A DNA stretch of 64,000 bases. Source: Paraphysomonas bandaiensis. Its lineage: Eukaryota > Chrysophyceae. The stretch spans positions 107,129 through 171,128 of the forward strand of contig CBFFRP010000342.1 in NCBI GenBank assembly GCA_965644295.1, written 5' to 3'. A program made the translations under genes and the position numbers. Each line of letters opens with the position of its first letter. Position 1 is the stretch's first letter. Below are positions 22,786-33,956 of this stretch, piece by piece. The notes beneath the pieces were generated by a model, which saw only the letters and a list, made by a program, of their open reading frames with translations, was not told the DNA's origin and did no database searches.

Positions 22786-24310
22786 ATGAGGCTAGCAGAG
22801 TGTTAAGATATGCATATACGACCTGCTGTGTACTGCTATATGCATATGATGATGCTCCTGTACCCACACCGCCCAATGTATACATATCCGAATATCTGAG
22901 TGTTGAACCAGCAAAAAAATCCATGCTTTTTTGATGCATGTTGTTTTTTGACGAATATATTTCAGAGAAATAACGAAAAAAGGTCGATTTTTTTGCTGGA
23001 TCGACTTATTCCACTGAAGGATATGCATATAGGGAACAGAATACAATGACTCGATGTCGTTGCGGAATCCAGGCATTTATGATATTTGTACAGGATCCTA
23101 TAAAGAAATTAGCTTATATTCAGACATTAACATAAAAATCCCTTATTTTTACTATAAAAGTACTTAAAAATCTATCATTTTTCAGGAGCACTCATATATC
23201 TCAGCAGTGCACTGGCCATTTAGTGGACACCAGCACGTAGAAACAGTGCAGTGCTCATGTTAAAGTGAACGCTGCATATCAGCACAACAAGAGTGAACTA
23301 ATATCACATGTGACTATCCTTTTTATGCATAGTAGTGTGTGCTTCAATAGCACTATAAGGGATGCAGTGGAGAGGAGGGATAAGTGCACTAATATGAGTG
23401 TAAAGGGAGCGTCTGGCAGGGCTATGGAACAATATATTGATTGGTAGACTGGTCAAATATTCCATCAATATTGTTTCTGTTAAAGTGGCTCACAATAGTA
23501 TTGCAATATATTGCAATCAATATTATGATACAGTATTCCTATAAGAAATGATTTTCTTATGTAGATAAATATCTGGGAAAATATGAAAAAGCCGAACTAA
23601 ATACTAATAAGAAGAGACGCCTGAAAGATGAATGCTTACTTACAAGAGTAGAGATATTCACAGCTGTTTGAAGTCCGACTTAAGACTTAATCTTACTGTC
23701 AATGAGCTCATCTGATGAGCTTCATACAGACCTGTTAATGGGCTAATGGGGGAGTTAAAGCAAAGTAAGAGTGCTTCCTTGATACGCGGCCATACCCCTC
23801 TGTCACACGATATTATGTTCTGCTCGAGTGGTTGCGTATAAGAGATTCTGTATCAGTAATCAGAGGCCACCGGATGCAGTGACTGATATGATTCGACATG
23901 ATTCTTACTGCTCGACAGAATTACGATATCACCAGAATATCTTCCATTTAATTTTTGTGAGAAGTGATTAATAGAAAGAAGATATGTTTAGGTAATATAA
24001 CTACAAAGATACGTAGGAAGTATATAGGACTGTTAGAACGATAGCTACGTGGTATCATCATCAAATGTTTGCGGAAGAACATTTCTGATGATATCATGTA
24101 GCTTTAGCTCTAGCAGTAGCTGTAACAGCCTTGCGTATTGCGCATAATTCACTTTGCAATGTGCAATGCGCATAGGTAACTTATCTTTAGTACGGCTACT
24201 ATAGTAGCATCCACCCATTAAAGCTCTGATGCAAAATATACACGATTTAAAGATTTAATATATACAGCAACTTTGAAACTACAACAATTTAATACAGCAA
24301 CTATATTCTA
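22786..24310. other. Intergenic
   Basis: About 1.5 kb of AT-rich DNA between the start of the ankyrin gene and the end of the WD40 gene. A hairpin at about 24043-24107 is listed separately. Short frames (22792-23076, 23265-23447) have no protein character. CACTGCTGA/CAGTGCACTGG words near 23205 resemble the flank at 20185-20215. Confidence 0.4.
24043..24107 (+). ncRNA. Short hairpin with about 26-bp stem
   Basis: AGCTACGTGGTATCATCATC is mirrored downstream by TGATGATATCATGTAGCT around a loop of about 7 nt. At two positions the arm difference is G on the left facing T on the right, which is a G-U pair if the plus strand is transcribed. It could be a small-RNA precursor, a foldback element or a structured regulatory site. 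There is no direct evidence for transcription. Confidence 0.4.
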
Positions 24311-26155
24311 TCACATGAACATATCTCTGTATCTTGTTACGGGTCTTTCCTCCTCCTCGATACTATCCTGTTTAAACGCTGCAAATAGATCCTCCTTGGG
24401 CTTCTCAGGTGGCGGTTCTTCTGGTTCTGGGTTTATAGAATCTCTGCTGTACATAACATTTCCTAACCAGGACAAAGCCGACGCCCCTGGCCGCTCACCG
24501 TAAATCTGTTTGGACGGTGTATATTTCTTCTTCCCGCCCTTCGACTCAGCCTTTTCGTCGATAGCATCCATACCCATCTTATATGATGAAGGGTCAAAAA
24601 TATCGTCTTCAGATATCCCCCTGGACAGAGCACGAGAAAATCCACGGGAGAGACCCCGAGACAGTTGCCCGGAAAAACTCCGTGAGTATCGTTTACGAAT
24701 TTTGCCATTAACTTCATCCAATCGACTTTGACTCCAGCTCCACGATATTTGGCGACCAAAATTCGCAGATTGAGACCGCTTAATACCGACCTTCTTTCTC
24801 TTATACGCTGCGAACTCAAGAACAGTTTTACCGAATTTAGTTGCGAGAAACAACTTATGAACAAATCTCATTATTTTTACATACCACTCTAGCTCAAACC
24901 TACATAATATCGTCGCTGTCATGGAATAGTCTGACATTATTATACCATACACGGGTACTCACCAGTCCTCGTCGTACTTGACAGCCTCCAGTATAACGAA
25001 CGAGTTGATGAGTTGCGATGTTACAATACACACATGCTGCCCATTCTCCGTGATGCTCAAACTATTCGCCCACCCACGTGTATGAGTCGATATTTTTCTT
25101 GAATACGTGGTTGTCTGAATCAAATTTATCACGTACTGCAATGAGCACAATAACACTAACCTTCTTGTCCAAGATAGTCGCAAACTCATCGGTACATGGC
25201 TCAATGTCTCTTGTGTTCCACACAAAGAAGTGTTTGTCTCTACCGGAAGTCACAAGAAAGTCGTTCTCAATGAAAGTACAGTTCTCTACAACGTCCCTAT
25301 GCCCATCAAACCACTTGATGGGTGACAGCTGCTCAGGGTCCCACAAGAGGACCTTCTTGTCTGCAGCCACACTTGCGAACCGCTTGAAATCATGAGTCCA
25401 AACTATCCCTAAAACGACGCCAAGATGACCTACATGATTTACTCACATAAGCTTACTCGTATTGGTATCGCACAGAATTACACACCTTCATATTCCTGCA
25501 CAAACACACCATTGACAGTGTCCCACATAATTATACGATAGTCCACACCCCCTGATAAGATTCGTGTGTCCGTATTGTCATACGCCACTACCACCACACT
25601 GCCAATGTGAGAGGGGTCGTCGATAGTCATTTTAATAAATTTAGCCCCTGGATCCTGAAAAACGCCAAGAACAACTGCAGGTTCACTTTCCTTATCCAAT
25701 GTGTATGCCCTATCGATCATCTTTTTAACCGGCCAGAGGCGCACAGTTCCATCTTTTGAGCACGTTGACAGAGTCATCTCTCTAGCGGGACGCTTCAGTT
25801 GCGACCAAGCTAATCCGTTAATAGTGAACAAATGGGGTTCAAAACACGCCACTTTCGCAAATCTCATTTTGGCATTATACACAAACACTTTCCTCTCTAC
25901 TAACACTGCTAAAAACGTATTGTCAGCCGATATCTCCATCCTCTGTACCCATGCCTTATAAGTATCAATATTATCCAATAACTCGAATACATTTGACTTT
26001 AACAGATAAGCGTTAACGGAACAGTTCGCTGTGGCCATAACGATGAGATCAGTGCCGTGTCCCCGGACACATGATATCACAGCCTGTGATTTGTCTAACT
26101 GCTCAGGTATGAGTCGTTTGTATCCTTTTAGTAATTTACTTTCAAATATCGACAT
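24311..26155 (-). CDS. WD40-repeat protein with arginine/serine-rich tail (559 aa)
   Basis: Four exons: 26155-25486, 25429-25161, 25114-24963, 24899-24311, with introns of 56, 46 and 63 nt; the frame is continuous throughout. WD-type repeats run from about residue 25 to 390 (TCSKDGTVRLWPV, SGGVDYRIIMWDTVNG, ASVAADKKVLLWDPE, TSGRDKHFFVWNT), forming a beta-propeller scaffold. After the propeller comes a basic segment and an RS-like tail (SRSFSGQLSRGLSRGFSRALSRG), then an acidic Pro/Glu-rich end (PEPEEPPPEKPKED). The layout suggests a scaffold whose tail is phosphorylated or binds RNA or protein, but I do not recognise a named ortholog. Confidence 0.8.
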
Positions 26156-26494
26156 GATTATATCGTGTATGATGTATGTGTATGTGTGTATGCGAGGGGT
26201 TGCTATGCACTACTGTATATATATATATATAGGGGGGATAAGCACAAGAAGATATTATTGACAGCATGCAGAGATACACACGAGCATTGATGAGATTATT
26301 CACGGATGGGGATGTTAATGGCACCTCAATCGACTGGCAGACCACAGCACAGCACAGCGCAGCTCTGAGCTCGCTCTCAGTGTGTATGTATATATACATG
26401 CTCTCAGTAACTGCCTTCTACTACAGTGTATACTCTACCGTATACCGAACAATAATATACACACACACCTACAGCCTACAGCAGTGAAGTATGC

Positions 26495-26640
26495 TCAGGC
26501 CGAAGCCGACCGGCCGTAAATACGGTCCCAATCGGCCAGGCCGGGCCGGTTGAAGGCCGGTACACAGGGAGGGAGGGAGTCACCGGTCGCTAGTAGCCGG
26601 TCGGTAATAGCCGGTTGAAATAGCCGGTTGAAATATCTCA
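26495..26640. repeat. GC-rich patch with short CCGGT repeats
   Basis: Words such as GGCCGG, TAGCCGGTTGAAA and GTAGCCGGTCGGTAA recur. TAGCCGGTTGAAATA is tandemly repeated at about 26610-26636. The composition contrasts sharply with the AT-rich surroundings. It may be a foreign fragment, a degenerate minisatellite or a protein-binding cluster. Confidence 0.5.
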
Positions 26641-26890
26641 AGGACAAGATCAGGGCAGCAAGATGCATGTATCCATGGACTGATGCATCCTTAACCAAAC
26701 AACTCATGACTAATGGTGATATAATCCAATATTACAGCAACATCATAGATTGGACTTCATTATGATTCACAAACAACTGAAGATATCGCTCTTGCATCAG
26801 AGTGACAGATAGTAGAATGCAAATAGTGTGAACTTATCTGCTCATATGTATCTTTGCAAAGAAAGATAAGTGTAGAAATTGGCCGCTATT

Positions 26891-27010
26891 ACACTTCCAC
26901 TACTTTAAAGGGTTGTCAGGCTTTGTCCTACTATGCTAAGGGACTGCTGTGCGCTTGACTTCTTGCATAGCAGGGCGAAGCCTGATGACCCTTTAAAATC
27001 ATGGAAGCGT
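26891..27010 (+). ncRNA. Long imperfect hairpin, about 45-50 bp stem
   Basis: Left arm 26891-26940 pairs with right arm 26961-27010 around a loop of about 20 nt. The core is CTTTAAAGGGTTGTCAGGC against GCCTGATGACCCTTTAAA. Of the arm differences I count four that become G-U pairs in a plus-strand RNA and about five to six true mismatches. It could be a small-RNA precursor or a foldback MITE. Confidence 0.5.
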
Positions 27011-27470
27011 ATAGATTTTTTAAAAGTATTCGTGCGACGTCTTCTTCTGAATGAGTATTCAGTACTGGTGGTAACATTTTAACTAATAAGAAACGAGTCA
27101 CTTATCGCCTGAAAGTGGTAGTAGATATTATTATCTCACGATATTTATTTTAAAATTTATTTTGTCTCCCATAATACACTGCCCACAAATACCACACTTC
27201 AAATGACAGGCTACTATTTTCGTTAGAGTGTACTTAAGACTAAGCAGAAACACCATGTCTGTTCGAATCTCTTTAAAACTGCATATGTTGATATATCTTA
27301 TTGGTAAACGTTGTACTTTACCTTCAACATGTATATCTGTAAACTATATTTCCTATCAAATATTTTACTTCATTATTATTTTAGTGGCCCCGAGGCCAGA
27401 ATTAAAGGCTGTTGCAAGTTAACAAAAACATTAAATCATTATACATTGACTCGCCGACTAAAAGATAGAG

Positions 27471-28719
27471 TTATAAACTACTAAAATTCCTTCCCTCATC
27501 AGCCCGCCTCTTTTTCTGTAGAGCCTTATATGCAGCCATAGCCGACTTCCTGGCCATCTCCAAGTCAGCGGTTGAAAGTGTGGACGCCTCTCCAGCACCA
27601 GAGTGTATACGACCCTCCCTCCTTGCAGATTCTGTAGACTTTGATCTTTTCTGCATCTCTTTCGCAAACCTAGCACCTGCGGTGGTTGATTCCTCCGACT
27701 CACGAGGACGTTTTATTCCTTTTCCATTTGTGGCTGTCGCTGGGCGCTTGATTTTGTGTTTCAGCTCTGGTGGGCGCTCCACCCGCTCTCCAAATCTGTA
27801 GCGGACACAACAACATTACACGAGAGAGTGATGTTGAAAAGACGGTCGGAGCTTACCCTATTGTCTCCCGTTCCTGGAAGCTCTCCCGTGATCCCTGGAT
27901 ATCAGAAGGCCGAACATGACCTGTTTCTGATGCCCCAAAAAACTCGACTTCCTCCTGAAAGACGTCGCCTGCGCTCTTGCCTGCTTTGCGCTTCTTTTTG
28001 CGTTCTTTGAGGCGCCTGTGCAAAATATTTGTTACCACACATAGCCGTTATTATCTATACACGTACTGCTTTCGCTTCTGCGCAGTAGATGTCATACTCT
28101 TCAGTTCATCTCGTAATGTCTACAGACATTGCAACATCAGAAAAGTCGTTATACCGCCTATCACACTACCTCTCTCGTCGCCTGTCTCACTCGCTTCATA
28201 AAAGTTTTCATCGACTCCCCTTCTCTACGAGATTCTATTGTTTTGTTCTTCGCTTCTTCAGTTTTGGTTACTTTTGATGACTAGATTAATCATATGAGTC
28301 GAGAGAGCCAACTCTACTGACTAAACATACCGTATTGGATGAGACGACAGTTTCACGAGCCGCTTTACGAAACTGAGCCATGAGATTATTTTCATATTTC
28401 TTCAGATTCTGTTCTGTTTTTCTTGCTGTAATATTCACATTAACAAAACACACACATATACATATACATACACACACATATACATACATATACAAACACA
28501 CACATATGTATACACACATATATATACATACACACATACATGGAGCCGTATATCTTAACATGCAACACACGCATATACACACATATACACACATATATAC
28601 ATACATCTCTCGTTGAATCTGTTGGGGGGCTCGTCATGAATAGTGTCTATCTCAGCCTTGCCTCGCTTAGCAAACGGATCAACCGACTTGAGTTTCTTAT
28701 ATCTCCTCACTCGACCCAT
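27471..28719 (-). CDS. CCDC137: CCDC137-like nucleolar/basic protein (285 aa)
   Basis: Six exons: 28719-28605, 28425-28331, 28280-28170, 28119-28067, 28015-27857, 27795-27471. All junctions are GT-AG and the frame sums to 286 codons including the stop. The protein is very basic. Landmarks are MGRVRRYKKLKSVDPFAKRG at the N-terminus, GESMKTFMKRVRQATRE, a KERKKKRK block, DVFQEEVEFFGA, FGERPPELKHK, and a final helix ARKSAMAAYKALQKKRR. This order (GESxxxFxxRV, FGExxxxPPEL, then AxxAYxxLK) is that of the CCDC137 family, which is nucleolar/nuclear in animals. Intron 1 (179 nt) is full of ACAT/ACAC dinucleotide and tetranucleotide repeats; the other introns are 50-61 nt. A (CATA)n tract lies about 200 bp upstream. 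Confidence 0.75.
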
Positions 28720-28921
28720 TCTATCTTCTAACTATATATGACTAGACGAGGCTCCAGTGGACTATAGACACCCCTCTGTATATATATACACATATATATA
28801 CACAAAAATGGACACAGACGGCACTCTACATAGAAAAAAGTATGAAGTACTGTATTCAATGGTGCTCACCACAACACCAATCATATTACTAGAACACCAT
28901 CTCATTCGATAGAATGAGTAC
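28720..28921. promoter_or_regulatory. Upstream region of the CCDC137-like gene
   Basis: About 200 bp of unique AT-rich DNA between the ATG at 28719 and the (CATA)n tract. It includes TATATATACACATATATATAC at 28780-28800. It must contain the proximal promoter, but no box can be assigned. Confidence 0.35.
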
Positions 28922-29268
28922 AGACATACATACATACATACATACATACATACATACATACATACATACATACATACATACATACATACATACATACATA
29001 CATACATACATACATACATACATACATACATACATACATACATACATACATACATACATACATACATACATACATACATACATACATACATACATACACA
29101 CATACACACATACACACATACACACATACACACATACACACATACACACATACATACATACACACATACACATACATACATACATACATACATACATACA
29201 TACATACATACATACATACATACATACATACATACATACATACATACATACATACATACATACATACA

Positions 29269-29296
<28 letters not shown>
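28922..29296 (+). repeat. (CATA)n tetranucleotide tract, about 375 bp
   Basis: Nearly pure CATA with an internal block of CACACATA variants (about 29095-29175), which suggests a stepwise mutation that then spread. Open frames across it on both strands are artefacts of the four-base unit. Confidence 0.97.
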
Positions 29297-29300
<4 letters not shown>

Positions 29301-30201
29301 ATGAGTGCATATGTGAAGCTTTTTGCTACAACTGTGAAGCTACGTATTCTCTGTATACTGTGTATATGGAATACATTGGTATACGTGTGCGTATAAGAGT
29401 GTATATCTCTGGCTCACTTCGAAGTGAATGTGATGTGGATATATGCATATATGAGTACATGATTCAGAGGCTCTGCTGCTGCCTCTACTCACAGACACGA
29501 GTGAGGACTATCAACAGTGTGTGGTCATAGTGGTGTATAGTGGTGTGTGCTCCTCATGAGGAGAGAGACTCGTATGATCACATGAATAATACCGCAGCAG
29601 ATACACACATATACATACAGAACACCCACACACACATACATGCATAGACCGCATGGAGCACCCTGAATAGTCATATAACTGAACCAGAAGCGTTCACCAC
29701 TAATGCGCTCCTGAGTATGTTATTTTATATGGTGTATCTGCATTAATGGAGCTGTGGAAGCATAGTATCCGTTAGAAGACTGTGACGATGTTGTTAGTGG
29801 AGCTGGTGGTGATCATCCATATGAGGACTTCCTCTATAAGGATAGCATATGAGTAATATGAGAGTGTGGATGAGTTGTGGGGGTGGTGAGAGTGTATGTA
29901 TGTGGTACAGGGACGCCTCTTACGACCCAACCAGTGAAGAGCCTGTCGACCATATGACTCCTAATGCTGTATCACTCGTAATGATCTGTTGTGTCCTGTA
30001 AATATGACTGAAGTTTACATATATCATTCATCAAGATTAAGGTGATGTCGTAGATAAGATGTGTATGTATGTATGTATGTATGTATGAAGGTGTTGTCGT
30101 ATATAAGATGTGTGTGTATGTATAAGATCATACCGTGTAGAGTTGTTTACTAGTTATCAAGATGACGGTGCTGTTGTAGCTAAGAAATTGTAGCTTTTGA
30201 T

Positions 30202-30492
30202 ATGCACTACTTAAAATTAAAGAACTATCATTTATCAATGCCGTACACGATTCAACATGCAGATTTCATTGTACAAGCTACGTACGAAATTCAAAATTAT
30301 ATCCAGCACACTAGAATATATTCATCATTATTAGCACGTGCAGGAACATTATTGAAGTTGCTGTATCCATCTGGCAGCAGCCCATTATCACTCACGATAG
30401 TATTAACAAATGACATCACGCACTGTACTAGCTCGAGTAAAAGCAATAACATCACTCATCTGTATGTCAAACGTCAAACCGACGACTTATGA
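30202..30492 (+). CDS. Hypothetical 96-aa ORF in tandem unit 1
   Basis: ATG-to-TGA frame, identical in both full units. The central part (ARAGTLLKLLYPSGSSPLSL) has protein-like composition, but I recognise no family. The flanking minus-strand sequence shows decayed coding fragments, so this may be part of an old element rather than an active gene. Confidence 0.3.
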   Translation: MHYLKLKNYHLSMPYTIQHADFIVQATYEIQNYIQHTRIYSSLLARAGTLLKLLYPSGSSPLSLTIVLTNDITHCTSSSKSNNITHLYVKRQTDDL

Positions 30493-30539
30493 GACGATAT
30501 GGTCTTATTCAGCTCACCCTATCTCCATAGAACCATAAA

Positions 30540-31275
30540 TCATACAGACAGATCAATGGTATTCTGGCTGTAAATCTCCAATCCTTTGGAACGAAGTGAA
30601 TAATCTGACCATCTTGTCAGTTAAATGTTTTCCACCATTGCACATTACATTCATTGTCTTGCATGATGCCCTTTTTTGTCACTGACTTTCCTGTCCGCTT
30701 TGTGTCCTTGGTCTTGAACAAGCATTGAGTCACCTTTCCAGTCAAAAAGTTAAATCATCAAGGAAGCTACTGAATCAGATCTACTCATCAAATTCCACAT
30801 CAGTACAAAATATTCCCACATGAACAAGATATCGGACCAACTGCCTGCAATGGTACCATTAACATCATCTTCGTCGCTAAAATCGTACAGTCATTCATTG
30901 TTAACGGACTTTAAACCCCTTCTTCTTTTTGAGTTTTTCTTCTTCAGTTCATTGATGTCTTTCTTGTAGTCATCTATTGCCTTTGCTGAGTTCTACATAT
31001 GGCCAAAGTAATCAGACAGATGTCTTTCGGGAATGGAATCTTCAAATTTTCATCATCATCAGAGCTTCAGGGTACTCTGTTTTACACCACACAGTAATAT
31101 GGCCAACCTTTGCTTGTATGCTGCTTTCATCTCTGCTTTAGTTCGTTTCTTCATATAGTCAGATACATTATCAGCATTGGAGTCAACAGATACAACACGC
31201 TGTCGGCGTATACGGCCACTTCCTCTTCCCCTATGAGGTAACTCTTACTTCCTGTCTGAGTCTGTCTCACTCATG
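30540..31275 (-). pseudogene. Decayed coding sequence on the minus strand of unit 1
   Basis: Reading from an ATG near 31275 gives MSETDSDRK, an in-frame stop, then a long basic open stretch (GRGSGRIRRQRVVSVDS, KKRTKAEMKAAYKQRLA). Frame-shifted continuations follow (SDDDENLKIPFPKD; AIDDYKKDINELKKKNSKRR; LTGKVTQCLFKTKDTKR; DGQIIHFVPKDWRFTARIP). Several stops and shifts break it. The family is not recognised; a transposon-derived or duplicated nuclear protein gene is likely. The same damage is present in unit 2, so decay came before duplication. Confidence 0.4.
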
Positions 31276-31430
31276 TTTGCAGTAAGTATGGTCGAATATT
31301 AATATATGCCACTAACGGCTGTCATGTTCGAGGAGAATAGTAGAGTATTCTAACAGTGTTTTACAATTAATAAAGTGGCTATTTCCCTGTAAAATAGTAT
31401 TTTTATTATATAAAAGTGCCAGTTTTTGTG

Positions 31431-31522
31431 TGAAGCCTAAAGCTTCACATATGCATTGAATATGATTATCTACTATATATTTGTCCGTATTCGAGGCATA
31501 TGTGAAGCTTTTGGCTTCACAC
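31431..31522. repeat. Inverted repeat inside unit 1 (TGTGAAGC...GCTTCACA)
   Basis: TGTGAAGCCTAAAGCTTCAC at about 31431 is mirrored by GTGAAGCTTTTGGCTTCACA at about 31503, spaced by about 40 bp. The same motif recurs at both ends of the unit (CATATGTGAAGCTT near 29305, AGCTTCACATATGCAG near 31556). It could mark the ends of a small mobile element embedded in the unit. Confidence 0.6.
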
Positions 31523-32483
31523 TAGGGGTTTTTAGATGAGGAAAAAACCCATAGAGCTTCACATATGCAGTCCATACATATAATGAGTGCATATGTGAAG
31601 CTTTTTGCTACAACTGTGAAGCTACGTATTCTCTGTATACTGTGTATATGGAATACATTGGTATACGTGTGCGTATAAGAGTGTATATCTCTGGCTCACT
31701 TCGAAGTGAATGTGATGTGGATATATGCATATATGAGTACATGATTCAGAGGCTCTGCTGCTGCCTCTACTCACAGACACGAGTGAGGACTATCAACAGT
31801 GTGTGGTCATAGTGGTGTATAGTGGTGTGTGCTCCTCATGAGGAGAGAGACTCGTATGATCACATGAATAATACCGCAGCAGATACACACATATACATAC
31901 AGAACACCCACACACACATACATGCATAGACCGCATGGAGCACCCTGAATAGTCATATAACTGAACCAGAAGCGTTCACCACTAATGCGCTCCTGAGTAT
32001 GTTATTTTATATGGTGTATCTGCATTAATGGTGCTGTGGAAGCATAGTATCCGTTAGATGACTGTGACGATGTTGTTAGTGGAGCTGGTGGTGATCATCC
32101 ATATGAGGACTTCCTCTATAAGGATAGCATATGAGTAATATGAGAGTGTGGATGAGTTGTGGGGGTGGTGAGAGTGTATGTATGTGGTACAGGGACGCCT
32201 CTTACGACCCAACCAGTGAAGAGCCTGTCGACCATATGACTCCTAATGCTGTATCACTCGTAATGATCTGTTGTGTCCTGTAAATATGACTGAAGTTTAC
32301 ATATATCATTCATCAAGATTAAGGTGATGTCGTAGATAAGATGTGTATGTATGTATGTATGTATGTATGAAGGTGTTGTCGTATATAAGATGTGTGTGTA
32401 TGTATAAGATCATACCGTGTAGAGTTGTTTACTAGTTATCAAGATGACGGTGCTGTTGTAGCTAAGAAATTGTAGCTTTTGAT

Positions 32484-32774
32484 ATGCACTACTTAAAATT
32501 AAAGAACTATCATTTATCAATGCCGTACACGATTCAACATGCAGATTTCATTGTACAAGCTACGTACGAAATTCAAAATTATATCCAGCACACTAGAATA
32601 TATTCATCATTATTAGCACGTGCAGGAACATTATTGAAGTTGCTGTATCCATCTGGCAGCAGCCCATTATCACTCACGATAGTATTAACAAATGACATCA
32701 CGCACTGTACTAGCTCGAGTAAAAGCAATAACATCACTCATCTGTATGTCAAACGTCAAACCGACGACTTATGA
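32484..32774 (+). CDS. Hypothetical 96-aa ORF in tandem unit 2
   Basis: Exact duplicate, at the protein level, of the frame at 30202-30492. The same reservations apply. Identity shows that the copies are young, not that the ORF is under selection. Confidence 0.3.
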   Translation: MHYLKLKNYHLSMPYTIQHADFIVQATYEIQNYIQHTRIYSSLLARAGTLLKLLYPSGSSPLSLTIVLTNDITHCTSSSKSNNITHLYVKRQTDDL

Positions 32775-32820
32775 GACGATATGGTCTTATTCAGCTCACC
32801 CTATCTCCATAGAACCATAA

Positions 32821-33557
32821 ATCATACAGACAGATCAATGGTATTCTGGCTGTAAATCTCCAATCCTTTGGAACGAAGTGAATAATCTGACCATCTTGTC
32901 AGTTAAATGTTTTCCACCATTGCACATTACATTCATTGTCTTGCATGATGCCCTTTTTTGTCACTGACTTTCCTGTCCGCTTTGTGTCCTTGGTCTTGAA
33001 CAAGCATTGAGTCACCTTTCCAGTCAAAAAGTTAAATCATCAAGGAAGCTACTGAATCAGATCTACTCATCAAATTCCACATCAGTACAAAATATTCCCA
33101 CATGAACAAGATATCGGACCAACTGCCTGCAATGGTACCATTAACATCATCTTCGTCGCTAAAATCGTACAGTCATTCATTGTTAACGGACTTTAAACCC
33201 CTTCTTCTTTTTGAGTTTTTTCTTCTTCAGTTCATTGATGTCTTTCTTGTAGTCATCTATTGCCTTTGCTGAGTTCTACATATGGCCAAAGTAATCAGAC
33301 AGATGTCTTTCGGGAATGGAATCTTCAAATTTTCATCATCATCAGAGCTTCAGGGTACTCTGTTTTACACCACACAGTAATATGGCCAACCTTTGCTTGT
33401 ATGCTGCTTTCATCTCTGCTTTAGTTCGTTTCTTCATATAGTCAGATACATTATCAGCATTGGAGTCAACAGATACAACACGCTGTCGGCGTATACGGCC
33501 ACTTCCTCTTCCCCTATGAGGTAACTCTTACTTCCTGTCTGAGTCTGTCTCACTCAT
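32821..33557 (-). pseudogene. Decayed coding sequence on the minus strand of unit 2
   Basis: Same broken reading frames and stops as in unit 1. The only difference noted is an extra T in the T-run near 33215, equivalent to the run near 30936. Confidence 0.4.
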
Positions 33558-33854
33558 GTTTGCAGTAAGTATGGTCGAATATTAATATATGCCACTAACG
33601 GCTGTCATGTTCGAGGAGAATAGTAGAGTATTCTAACAGTGTTTTACAATTAATAAAGTGGCTATTTCCCTGTAAAATAGTATTTTTATTATATAAAAGT
33701 GCCAGTTTTTGTGTGAAGCCTAAAGCTTCACATATGCATTGAATATGATTATCTACTATATATTTGTCCGTATTCGAGGCATATGTGAAGCTTTTGGCTT
33801 CACACTAGGGGTTTTTAGATGAGGAAAAAACCCATAGAGCTTCACATATGCAGT

Positions 33855-33956
33855 CCATACATACATACATACATACATACATACATACATACATACATAC
33901 ATACATACATACATACATACATACATACATACATACATACATACATACATACATAG
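33855..33956 (+). repeat. (CATA)n tract between tandem units 2 and 3
   Basis: About 25 pure CATA units. Only a two-unit stub is found at the equivalent position between units 1 and 2, while 375 bp precede unit 1. The tract length is therefore highly variable. Confidence 0.95.

Larger units (their letters stand above)
26156..27470. other. Intergenic with GC-rich patch and long hairpin
   Basis: About 1.3 kb between the WD40 start and the CCDC137-like stop. It includes a CCGG-rich patch (26495-26640) and a long hairpin (26891-27010), both listed separately. The rest is AT-rich without a gene. Confidence 0.45.
29297..31578 (+). repeat. Tandem segmental unit, copy 1 (2,282 bp)
   Basis: Starts TAATGAGTGCATATGTGAAGC and ends at the CATACATA stub before the second copy. 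An identical 96-codon plus frame lies at 30202-30492 in this copy and at 32484-32774 in the next, giving the 2,282-bp period. Comparison by eye finds only a few differences (for example GGAGCTG versus GGTGCTG near 29749, AGAAGAC versus AGATGAC near 29773, one T in the T-run near 30940). The duplication is therefore very recent or an assembly collapse/expansion. Confidence 0.93.
31579..33854 (+). repeat. Tandem segmental unit, copy 2
   Basis: Near-identical to 29297-31578 along its full length, including the 96-codon frame, the decayed minus-strand coding sequence and the terminal GTGAAGC inverted repeats. It ends in AGCAGTC-like sequence, then the third CATA tract. Confidence 0.93.

Noticed and set aside
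25115-25160. A 25-nt ultra-short intron in the WD40 gene
   Set aside because: A 46-nt GT-AG intron ending at the next AG (exon resuming at 25114) also keeps the frame and matches local intron sizes, so the shorter one is unnecessary.
28440-28604. Tandem ACAC/ATAT array resembling a CRISPR-like repeat
   Set aside because: There are no unique spacers of even length. It is simple-sequence DNA inside intron 1 of a eukaryotic gene.
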